Assembly (NCBI RefSeq): GCF_020382885.2
Contig: NC_058501.1
Span: 19,402,001-19,466,000, forward strand
DNA from: Scatophagus argus
Taxonomy: Eukaryota; Chordata; Actinopteri; Scatophagidae
Direction: 5' to 3'
Length of the DNA: 64,000 nt
Positions within the stretch are counted from its first letter, which is position 1. Each line of letters starts with the position of its first letter. The position numbers and the translations under genes are program-made. Below the pieces are notes generated by a model. That model ran no database searches. It worked only from the letters and a program-made list of their open reading frames with translations, and was not told the DNA's origin. Positions 25,622-36,253 of the stretch are shown here, one piece after another.

Positions 25622-25680
25622 TTGTTGCTGCTGCTGCTGCTGCTGTTGCTTGGCTAACACACACACACACACGCACACGT
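25622..25680. repeat. (CTG)n followed by (CA)n simple repeat
   Basis: About eight TGC/TGT triplets, a short spacer, then about eight CA units. Confidence 0.9.
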
Positions 25681-28182
25681 CCTCCAATCTGAGCTGCTTT
25701 GAGCCACACTGTTTCATCTAGTGCTATCAGGGCTGATGAGAGGCTCTCGTCTTTCTGGGTCTGCCGCAGCTGCTGTGTGGTGAGTGGCAAGCCTCTCTGA
25801 TGGCTCTCCTTTATCTTCACATCAAGCGATTTGCTGGTCCTTTCATTTTGGTACTTGTGCCAGATTGAAAAGGGAAACTTCACAAAACTTGTTTCTGAAT
25901 GACACAGGTTATGGCTGGAGAGTTGTGTCCCGATCCAACTCACGGACCGCTCCACGTAATTTCATTTAAAACAATCGTTTAATCAGATTCCTGTGGCTGC
26001 TCTGAATTGTACTTGTGCCATTTATCATCTTTTGTGGTTCGCCTGTACGTTTTTGTAACCAACATGAAATACCATCTGTATTTCATGTTCATGAAAATCA
26101 GAGGGTTTTCAAATATTTATTTAAAAAGGAATTCTATGATAAAATAATCATTCAAATATAAAAACACCTAAATTTTATTAAAACGGATAAAATGAAAACA
26201 TTATAAAGAAAGATTAAAGAAACATATAGTGCTGTTTGTAACTGTTTTTACATAAAAATATTCATAATGTGAGTTTTGTCAGCTTTTCTGCCATTGAGGA
26301 CTTCTGCTAAATGATAACTCTATCAATATGGAAGTAGTGTTCGTGTGTTAAGCTATAGAAAACATGTTTATGCTCTGGTTATGCATTAAAAAAGAGGAAA
26401 TGAAACAGACTGCTTTCCTCCTTTCTAGCTTTTTGGATTTTTACAACTGCTGACACCTAATGTTAATGTGTCTGACCACAAAGGAACCGTTGTATGATTA
26501 ATGAATGTCCAAATCCAAACAATAACATTTCTTAAGAATTTTTTAAATTTTCTTATTTAAAGCGCTGTGATTAGTGTGAGAAATAAAACCAAAAAGGGGA
26601 AATAGTGGCAAGTTTGTCATTGTACTCTTGGTTAAGGATGTTGCCAAATCCTGAAAGTAGGTGTTTTGTAACCTCCAACAGCAACGGGAAAGGAAACATA
26701 CGGTGGCTGTGGCAAAATGTTTCTCTACACGTAGTAATATGACTCACTCAGACACACAAATGATTCCAGATAGCATCAGTGCACAGCACATTAGGAAAGT
26801 TCACTACACTGAAAATAGTCTTATTTTATATGGTCTTTATTTTAAGCATATCAAACTGGGTTGGTTGACAAAATACAGTCAAATTTTAATAGCATATCTC
26901 TCTCTCCACTCTCCCTCCCCACCTCTCAATTGCCTTTTGTCAGAGCCACAGGCAATTACTTCTTAGTAGTAAGCAGAAATTCTAAAAAAAAAGAAAGCAG
27001 GAGAGAAAATGGAGGCCTTTATGCACACAGCTGATAAGAAAGAGGGAGAAATTGCATTCCTCTCATGTTGTTTTAACGCATACTTCTCCAAAAAAAGCAG
27101 GTTATTGTCGACGGAGGCGATCCTGACCGTGAGTTTGAGTGATAGTTACAAATTATTAAAGTAATACCTCTTTCCAACATGAGGTTTCATGCAATTTCAC
27201 AGCACATACATAAAATTTCTGCCTAAAGGTACAGCATAAAATGCAGGAGTGAAATTAATGAAAATCTAATAACAAATCATCTTAATTTGTTCATTTTGCC
27301 TTTGAAGAATAAGTTGAAACGTGCTGATAATAAACATGCAGATGCTGTCAACATGTTTTGGCCTCGTGAACAACTGGCTTCAGATTCTTCAGTTTGCTAT
27401 ACAGAATCGGTCAGAGAGACAAAGATGGGGTGTTACAAGACTACAGAACATTTCTTAATGCTGCGGTCTCAGTTACTGCCTCTGTACATATTTGTCTGTG
27501 TGTTCACATGCACGTGTGTGTCTGTAGGAAATTTTTCAGCGGTGGAGAAATCAATAAGCGTCATTTGCCACTGTCAGACAACATATAGGAGCTTTCCTCC
27601 CTGCTGAGTTCTTAGCAGCATTTAAGAAAGTTTAATTTCACACACTGAATGGAATCGCTTTGTAATCGCTTGTAATGCTGTAAATCAGCTGCAGCTTAAT
27701 GTTTTTGTCATAACTGAGTGATAATTTTTTAATAATATTTAAAAATAAATATATTTATCACAGTTTACTTTGTCTTTCCTTCCATACAACACAGAAAGAC
27801 AGAAATGCAGTGAGGGCATGCCCGTGTCTTCTTGGTGTTGCTTTGTGAGCCACCAGCCAGATTTGAGTAATTTTGTTCCCTCTCTTGGTTGTGTGATGGT
27901 GAGTATTTCAAAAAGTTCTCCAATATTCACTTTCATTTAACATCTGTGCTTGTAATGTAAGGTTCCAAACAAGTGGCGAATTCAAGAAGCAGGTTTTTGA
28001 CTTAATTTTAGAAAGACAATCTGCCGGAAAAGAGCTCCCATCTGCTTAGCTTACAAGCACTTCTACTTATTATACATGACCAATCAACTATGGAGCAGAT
28101 GCCCAACAAATTCCTAACTGGAAAATGCAGTCTTCCTTTCAGCTTAAAGAAGTTACCTCTCCAATAGAATGGTAGAGAGACA

Positions 28183-28533
28183 ACAACATAGACAAAAGTA
28201 TCCAGACACACCTCTTTATTTTCAGGGGTGGACTCGGCCCCTTATTTTCATTGAATGCTTAATGCTTTAGCAGACCAAGACATTTTGGACAATGCTATGC
28301 TTCCAACTGTGTGACAGCAGTTTGGGGAAGGGACTTTTCTATTCCATCACGGCTGTGCCAAAGTGCGTAACATCAGTGATTGACCTCACAAATGCCTACT
28401 GCATGAATGGGCAAAAATTCCCACAGAAACACTCCAAATTTACTATGAATTTAGAATGTGATGTCATTAAAGTGCCTGTTGGTCATGGTCACGTCATGGT
28501 CAGGTGTCCCTATCATTTTGTCTATGTAGTGTA
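28183..28533 (+). mobile_element. Internally deleted Tc1-like element
   Basis: The left end 'acatagacaaaagtatcc' and the reverse complement of the right end 'acatagacaaaatgatagg' form matching terminal inverted repeats about 350 bp apart. The interior keeps words of a fish Tc1-like transposon ('ccaagacattttggacaatg', 'cagtttggggaaggg', 'tgacctcacaaatgcc') but most of the transposase part is missing. It is a non-autonomous remnant in the region upstream of csf3r. Confidence 0.75.
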
Positions 28534-29037
28534 CTTACTACATATATTCCACCTACAAAGTATTAAAAATGTGTTTTTTTACAGCTAGCAGAGCTTCAAA
28601 TGCCTCATCTTTTGTGTAATCATGTTGCATCATGACTTTAACTGTCACAGATCTTTATATTCACAAGTGTATCTAGTGTTAGTGTTTGCAGCTTGTTGCT
28701 CTGCAGACACTTTACACAGACAGCACTGCAGGTTTTTCTCCACTCTTGTCGTGGAAAGCCTTGGATGCATTCTCTAGCTGTCGGTTTATACTGAAATGCT
28801 ATGTATTATGGAGATCACATCCTTGTTCACATCAGGCCGCCATAGCAAACACTTCAAACACAGTGTTGATGATGTATTTTGAAGCGACAGACGTTATCAC
28901 TCTCGATACCTCTCCTCACACAATGCGGCATGTCGCTCAGACAGAATGGCAATTCAAATATTGTTTTGATACACCATGAGAGTTTGTAATTTGAGAATAA
29001 TGTATTTCATTTTGGCTGCCTAACAGGTTTTATCATC

Positions 29038-32000
29038 ATGATATCCACATGGTTGTCAGTGATTGTCATGCTGGTGGCACACGTGAAAGGATCCAGAAAT
29101 GGTGAGCCTTGCTCTCAGAATGAAATAGTACATCTAAATGGAAATACCTAACCAGCAGTTACAAAGGCAATTGTTAGTCTATTACGCATTTCCATCCTTT
29201 GTGTTGAAGACTCTGTTCAAACTGAATACAAGGCATTTTTTACAATGATAATCATTAAAACAAGATTTACAACCATGATAAATTAATTTTCTTATTTTTA
29301 GAAGCTGACATGCAGCCGTGTGCGAAGGTCCAAACATCCAGCTCAGTGGTGCCTCTGGGGTCACCTGTAACAGCCACCTGTGTCATTAGGAATGGTTGCC
29401 CTCTGCTCATTGGACAGGCTGTTCGTGTTGAGTGGCGTCTCGACAACCACTTTCTCCCCAACAGCTCCGTAGCCAATGAGAGCATCACAGTTTCTGAGGT
29501 TGTTATACCGAACTTCAATCACACCAGGGCTTCCCTCACCTGCTGTGTCCAGACCTCTCCTGTTCAAGTAGTTGGGGGAGTGGAGATCAGAGCCGGATGT
29601 GAGAAAGATTTCAACTTCTTGTGCATGTTTGTATATTAGGAAGCAAAGTAATTTATGTTGGGTTAAACACAACATACAATATGAAAATTAAACCTCGGTG
29701 TTGAACACTTGATCAAATTTAAAAGATGCTAGTAATTTTATTGTCTTCCTATCTAAAAGATCTGCCAAACTTGGATAAGTAGAAGTTTACAGATAAAGCA
29801 AGATTGTATCAGAAGAATTAATTAATTACATTAGGAAGAAGCTTGACTTTTATTTTTTATTTGACTACTTTTGAACATTCTTTGCCCAGAAATGCATCAA
29901 GGAAACTACAATTCATCTATTGCAAATATTTTTCAGATCCTCCAGAAGCACCGCAAAACCTCAGCTGTCAGACAAACCTCACGAACCCTAACACTCTGAC
30001 CTGTAGCTGGGACCCTGGGCAGCAGAAGACCTACCTGTACACAAAATACACCCTCCACACCAAGATATGGTAATCTTCTGCCTCTAAATGCCATTTGCCA
30101 GGAATACACTGAAACTGTCAAGAAGCAAACATCATTTTTGTGTCAGGAATGTTTAAAGCGGCATTTACAAAATATATCTGAATGGTTGCACAATTCAGAC
30201 ACATTAATTTCCTCATTTCAGGGAATCAAAGGAGAATCACACTTATGAGCTACTACCAGGAGTCCAGCGATATGCCATCCCACGCTCTGGCTTTGTCCTG
30301 TTCTCAGAAATGGAAATATACGTGAAGGCTGTGAATGAACTTGGTGAAGCAGCCTCAGAACCTGTCACTTTGGAACCCATCAGTGCAGGTTGGAAACAAA
30401 GAAAATATGCAATCTTTAAATGTTTTCTTTGATTGTTTCTTTTGTGGAAATGCAGTGACCTCCATCAAACTGTCAATGACCAGCCATATTTAATAAAATG
30501 ATTATATTGCCCTGGACAATCCTACGGGGGGCTGATGTTACACATCAAAATGTTTTTAACAGTCTTGGGAAATTCTACTGCCTATGTAAAGAAAAGTTAA
30601 AGTCTTTCATGGCTACAGGAAGAGCAAATTGCCTCAGATGATGTCAATTGACTCATCATCAGTGAGGGCTGAAAACATCAAGCCTGACAATGAAAATAAA
30701 AATGTGCAGAGTTAGAAATAAGTGAGTTTACCGGGTTTCTATCACCTACCTCACATCTCTGCCTAGGACTAGTGATTCAAGGCTTCATTATTCGCCACTA
30801 GTAAAACACAATTCCTGAATCTCTGAAAGAAACATCAGCAGCTATGTTGTATCATTGGTAATGTAGGCACCAGCTCTTGACAAGGAATAAGATAAGATAA
30901 AATAATCCTTTATTAGTCCCATAACTGGGAAATTACAGATTAAGAATACCTATTATTTTGAATAAACATATAAAACAATATAACATAGTTTTATACAAAT
31001 TTACAAAATTGACATGAATGACTTTTGTTTCAGTAAGCTGAGAACATACTGTTTTTCAAATATAAGCATGTTTGTTAGGATTAGGAAATGGTATTGCAGT
31101 TTGAGAAACTGATTGAAAATCTATTTTTATTTTGCAGTGGACAGAATGTTTTATTCAAGTGGTTAGAAGAGTCTTTGAGTGTCCAGTAAATACCTTCCTG
31201 CCAGCTTTAGGTGTTGTTAAACAACTTTCTGGACTTTTCAGAGGTCCCTGCATTACTTTTTGGAAGTAAAATGCTACTTAGCTCTGCAGAACCTAAAAGC
31301 GTGGAAAAAATAAATTACCCTTAAATTTCATCAGGGCTGTTTTATTTCAGCTAAGTTCGATCCACCAACGATCCTGAAGGTTCAAGCAGTGCCGAAAAGG
31401 TACGGCTGCCTCAAGCTGACCTGGAGATTATCACAGGACCAGGCCTGGATGCGTAATTGCCGCCTGAATCTGGAGGTTCGTTTTAAGACTGCTGACAGCA
31501 GCCGATGGATTGAACAACCAGTGAGTATAATTCATTCCAGTCTCAATCACGTCTGAAACCTTAAGTGTTTAACGTTCAGTAAAATTCAAGTAACCCTACA
31601 GTTGGATGACCTACATGAACTTCGCTGTACGCGCGGCTGAACTCATATCCATATGGTTTATTTGCTCTGGGACATATGTTAGATCCCGCTGAGTGGGGTT
31701 CATCCATCCCGACCTGCGGACCTGTGTCGTCTCCTCCATGGGACTCAGTATGTGGCCCAGATTAGAGTCAGATACAAGCAGAGCCCCTGGAGTGAATGGA
31801 GCAGCAGCCAGTCGGGAGTCACCTTGGAGAGCGGTAGGGCTTGAATCAATTCAGAGTGACACAATCAGTCACTCTAACATTTTCCAATCTATGGCCTTTT
31901 CTTCCACTTCCTGGTCTTTTCAATATATGCTAATGTCATGTTCAACATCTCCCATTGCTTTGCTCTAATAGCACAGGCTGAATTGAAGTATTGAGTTCTG

Positions 32001-35000
32001 CTGCACACTCTGGCAGTGAATCCATAGCCCTGTCTTGTATAGAAAAAGTTTTATTTTTTAAAGAGTGAGAGGAGAAGTGCAGGCTTTTGACTAGCTACTA
32101 ACCTGTCAGCCGTCTCTTTCTTTTCAGCTCCCACTGGATGTCTAGACTGGTGGATGAATGTATCAGGGGATCACATGCACAAACAACTCAACATACATTT
32201 GTTTTGGAAGGTACATACTATTACACAAGTTGCTTGATACCTGCTATAAACTGATATATTTTATTTGTTGTTGAGTGTGTGGAGTCTGCCTTTAAAATAA
32301 CTAACTCTGCCTTTTTTTTTTTTAGCCATCAAATCAGTTTCATGCCAACAGCCAGAATGTGTCGTATGTTGTCTCACTGCAAAAAGTATCGGGTGAAAAG
32401 GGAAAGGTGTGCTCTACAGTGGAGAATTATTGTACTTTCCAGCTTCCCAGGAGAGCAAAGAAAGTGTATCTGAGTGCTGTAAATGCAGCAGGGAGATCCA
32501 CTCCCACTGAAGTTCAGATTTCCCTGCCTAAAGGTAAAATCGACACCTTAAACCTGTTCTCATGTATGAGACGGTTTTATGCACATTGCATACAATGTGT
32601 ACAATGTGTACAATGTGTTTTGTGTGTGTAGCTCATACAGTGATATCAGACGTTGCAGCCATTCCTCACGATGACAGCTCCCTACTGGTCCACTGGAGAA
32701 GTCTGGATTCTTTCAGTCCAACTGGTTTTGTAGTGGCATGGAGGCCTTTGTTAAAAGCTAACCTCTCTCACACACGGTTTGAATTGATTGACAGAAACCA
32801 GACAAGCCTTGTGATAACAGGTACACTTTATAGTATTTGTATTGCAGCTCCACATCCTGTATAATTTATTCACCTTTTATTTGGTTTTCCTAATCCGATG
32901 TTTATCCTTTGCCAAGAGAATTCACTCTTATGAAAGGTTTTTGTTTCTGTGCACGACCTGCCTGTACACACTGGTAGCAGCTTATCGGTGCTGATACATT
33001 CTAACCTCTTCGCTCTCATCAATAGGCAGCTTTGAGCCCTACAAGCCCTATGGGATCTCGGTGTATCCTCGGTTTAAGGATGGGATAGGCCTTCCTCAGA
33101 CTGTTAATGCCTACTCAAGACAAAAGGGTAAGTCACCAAAGACACAAAGAGGATCACACAAAGAGGAGGCAGAGGTGTGAGAGTTGGGCTGCCTTAACTT
33201 TCGGTAGGCGGAAAAAGATTTTGCCACATGTATATGCATTGTGCGACTATCAGACACAGCTGATTCATGGTAGAATAATGCCCTCTTGTGGATAGAAATG
33301 AATAATTAGTTTTGCTGGCTTGAAGGTTTCAAATTATGTCAAGTTAATTTTATTTATAGAATTCAATACACCATACAGCAGCCACCAATGTTTTAACCTC
33401 TGTTTAAGTACAATTGTTCCTTAATAGCTGTATTTATCACACATGATGATAATTCTTTTTACAGCTCCATCCATGGTTCCAAAACTACAAATGATTAAGA
33501 CCTGGAAGTCATATATCGAGTTTACCTGGGATGAAATACCTTTAGACCAAAGGAACGGAATTATCCAGAGCTACAAGATCTTCTACTGGAATGATGAGGG
33601 ACCAATTAACGGTAGGTTAAATCTCTTAATTTTACTGCTATAATTTTCTTCTATTTGTTTGTTTTGTTTCATACTTGCTATCTGATGTCTAACTTTTCAA
33701 TCAGTTGTAAGTGCTGACCTAGAAGAGAGGAGGGTGGTCCTGAAGGACCTCAACACTGGGTCACTGTATGAAGCTTTCATGATGGTCAGCACATATGGTG
33801 GAAGCCTGAATGGGTCAACAATTACTTTTGAAGCTGAGACCTTCGGTTAGTATCATCATTTGGCTTTCTAGAGCAGGGAGATCAAGACAGGGTGTATTCC
33901 CGCAGCAGATATTTCATTCAGAATACGTATTTGTCTCTTTCTAGATGCTGCTGCTGTCGTGATTATTTTAACTGTGACTGGTGTTGGGATGTCATTGATG
34001 ATTATCTTCATCGTCCTGACTTGTTTTTCCAACCACAGAAGGTGAGATCCTTGCCATACTGTGAGCTGTGAAGCTGTGATGTTATTTATTTAAAAAAAAA
34101 AAACTTTTTTACTTTCTTTTGCAGGCTGAAAGGACGTTTCTGGCCAGTTGTTCCAGATCCAGCAAACAGCAGCATTAAGAGATGGACATCAGAATCAACA
34201 CAGGTGTGGAAAATGAACATGTGCAGTATAAAATGCTTTCTTTGCAACAACCGCCTTCAGGGAAAAGCTGCAATAGCTAATAGTTTTATATTAAGAATGG
34301 ATCAGATGACTATGTGTGATGTGAAAGGGAACGCTCAAAGTGATGTGCCCACAGAGAAATATCTCCAACTCTGCCGTGCCTCTCTGCTCTACGGCACATT
34401 TTAGCATCTTCCAGCTAGCTGTTTTAGTTTTACAACCCAAGACTTTACTGTTTGGGTACAGTCTCAGTGCTCTCCTCGACGTAACTTTCAGCAAAAAGGC
34501 TATGATGAACCCTCTGTTCACTACCTGCCTGGCACCTAACAGACTGACTAAGTTAGCAGCTAGCTGGTGAACAGAGTGGAGTAGTAAAATAGCCAGCCAA
34601 TAGAACTTAAAGGAAAGGGGCTGATGTATTGGACCTATCAGGTGAACAAGATTCCAAATGAATAATAACATTGCTGCATGTCAGCTGGACATGCATGCAA
34701 GCAAATGTTTGCCAACACATTACTCACTTTATATGTCATTGTATTGTTTACAGCTTGTTCCATTGCCACCAGCAGGTCAAAAGAGCCATTAATGCAGCTT
34801 TATTTTCCTTTTGCAGGATACCCATCTTGCCTCAGACTGTGAGGAGCCCAATCCAGTGTACCTAACCCACCTCAGCTTCCTGGACCTGCCTCTGAAACTC
34901 AGTAAAGAAGACAATGACTCATGGTCAAACAGTGCAGAGGACACGAGCGACCTGGGGGAGTCTATTTGTGGTTCACCATTGATCCCTGGCTACTCTGGTT

Positions 35001-35308
35001 CAAACAGCACTTCTGTTCCTTATGCTACTGTAATCTTCACCAGTCCATACAACAGCCCTACAGCTAAAGCGCCTCACGTCTACCTGCGTTCTGAGTCCAC
35101 ACAGCCTCTTTTAGAGACTGAAGAGTCATTCAGTCCGAAGTGCTACCATAATATGGCAACTGATGGTATGCATGGGATGCCAAAAGAGCAATGTTTTTTT
35201 GGTTCCTGCCATGACAGTGAGCCCAAAGAAGAGGCAAATCTAGACATTCTGTGGGAGGACTTTCCTTTTCTACGATCATTAGCTGTAAATGAGATGCAAA
35301 ATGACTAA
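29038..35308 (+). CDS. csf3r: Granulocyte colony-stimulating factor receptor (G-CSFR), 15 coding exons, 839 aa
   Basis: Type I membrane receptor that dimerises on G-CSF and signals through JAK/STAT in myeloid cells. Coding exons: 29038-29101, 29302-29598, 29937-30069, 30222-30388, 31351-31520, 31683-31833, 32128-32210, 32326-32533, 32632-32820, 33026-33127, 33465-33611, 33705-33845, 33945-34041, 34125-34203, 34817-35308; all phases close. Seen: signal peptide (about 1-19), Ig-like domain (about 22-120), cytokine-receptor homology FN3 pair with C131/C143-S-W145 and WSEWS at 313-317, three more FN3 domains (about 328-617), membrane helix (about 622-645), Box 1 WPVVPDP at 656-662, and a C-terminal tail with tyrosines at 691, 735, 745, 754, 765 and 786. 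The tail stretch YLRSESTQPLL and the following SPKCYHNM match the mammalian G-CSFR tail as I remember it, separating it from il6st and il12rb2. Odd: the usual second cysteine pair of the homology module is missing, and no YxxQ motif is present. Neighbour mrps15 supports orthology. Confidence 0.93.
30755..30892. repeat. Dispersed repeat, copy B
   Basis: Diverged copy of the block at 12,940-13,060, in the same orientation and with the same order of shared words. It lies in a csf3r intron and ends where a second, LINE-like repeat begins. Confidence 0.55.
30893..30960 (-). repeat. LINE/SINE-like 3' tail
   Basis: The text 'aataatcctttattagtccc' followed by 'actgggaaattacag' is a common fish retroelement end, here reading tail-first on the plus strand. 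The preceding GATAAGATAA words fit the simple-repeat tail. Confidence 0.55.
32591..32617 (+). repeat. Three copies of a 9-mer beside a csf3r splice acceptor
   Basis: TACAATGTG occurs three times in tandem and leads directly into a TG-rich tract and the acceptor AG at 32,630-32,631. The acceptor therefore lacks a normal uninterrupted pyrimidine tract. Confidence 0.9.
33336..33400. repeat. Possible retroelement fragment
   Basis: The motif 'caagttaattttatttatag' resembles a frequent fish repeat end. It is short and diverged, and lies in a csf3r intron. Confidence 0.3.
34204..34816 (+). other. Last csf3r intron (613 nt)
   Basis: It separates the Box 1 exon from the tail exon. It holds several GCTAGCTG/TTAGCAGC words, suggesting an old interspersed repeat, but nothing coding. 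Confidence 0.6.
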
Positions 35309-35520
35309 AAGTATTTCGCTGATTACAAGAGTAACTGCTTTGTAAGATGTTGATGTAGTTCTGAGTCTGTGTAATGAGCCAGTTTTGATCAGCTGATCCA
35401 GAATAGCACACAACTGCAAATGCATGCTAGATTTAATTCTGAAATCATCTTTATATGTTATGATTATGATGTCCATGCTTTGTCTGCACCACACTTTGTA
35501 GATACGTCACCTCTTGAGAA

Positions 35521-35526
35521 AATAAA
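35521..35526 (+). terminator. Poly(A) signal of csf3r
   Basis: AATAAA lies 213 nt after the csf3r stop codon, with a T-rich stretch downstream. Confidence 0.6.
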
Positions 35527-35539
35527 CTTTTTTACTGAA

Positions 35540-36150
35540 GACAAAACTGATATTGCAGTGGTTTATGTGAACTTTCTCAACCTTTTTACCAAGGAGACCC
35601 AGTGAAAACAAAATGTATGAATTAAAAAAGCCTACATTTCACTCAGCTAAAATCACCACTCACCTAACCCAGTTAAAGTGAGACAGTTTTTTTTGACAAA
35701 TGGTTTTTAAACCATTTTTTTTTTAAATGACTATTTTACACATGCATTTAGTCATGGGATAGATTGAGTGGATATGAAACTGAAACATGATTAAAATACA
35801 CTGAATTTGAAACTGGGAATTTTGAATTGGTTAAAAGAACACAAGTTTTGTTAAAACGTGTCCCATTCGTGCTACTCTGCTTTTCATTATTTCGTGTTTT
35901 TACTTTCCTATTCCTCTCTGCTATTTGTCGCATTTAATGTAAAGCACGACTGTGAATAGTTATTTAACAAATAGTCTTTAACGCTAACAGAAAATAGTAG
36001 TGCAACAATGAACCCCAAGTTCGATTTGCCGTTGTTTTTCATCACAGAAAGCGAAATCGATCCCTTCATTTTTCCCATCGATGTGTTCTGGGATTGGTTA
36101 GCATAGCCTTGAAACCGAAAAAAAATAACTTCCCGTCATCGTCATTCATC
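35540..36150. other. csf3r-mrps15 intergenic spacer
   Basis: AT-rich sequence without exons. The last part (about 36,000-36,150) has more CpG and an inverted CCAAT word (GATTGG near 36,093). It probably contains the mrps15 promoter. Confidence 0.5.
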
Positions 36151-36168
36151 TAGCTTGGTCTTGTCAAA

Positions 36169-36186
36169 ATGGCGAGCCTCATGTAG
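36169..36186 (+). other. Short upstream open reading frame before mrps15
   Basis: ATG GCG AGC CTC ATG TAG lies 68 nt before the mrps15 start codon in the probable 5' leader. The context (AAAATGG) is favourable for initiation. It matters only if transcription starts upstream of it. Confidence 0.35.
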
Positions 36187-36253
36187 GGGTCGTGTGTAAC
36201 TACCTGTCACGTTCTCACCACTGTAAGGCAATTTATTTTCTGTATTGTTGGCT

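Larger units (their letters stand above)
20600..29026. other. Intergenic region between the secreted gene and csf3r
   Basis: No complete gene was found. It holds a perfect hairpin (21,240-21,282), C-runs, GT and CTG/CA simple repeats, a repeat fragment (23,405-23,525), an exon-like block (22,978-23,064) and a Tc1-like element (28,183-28,533). The csf3r start-codon exon begins right after a splice acceptor, so at least one upstream untranslated exon and the csf3r promoter must lie somewhere here or further left. Confidence 0.6.
30389..31350 (+). other. csf3r intron 4, repeat-bearing
   Basis: The largest csf3r intron (962 nt). It carries dispersed-repeat copy B and a LINE-like tail; nothing coding was seen. 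Confidence 0.7.
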
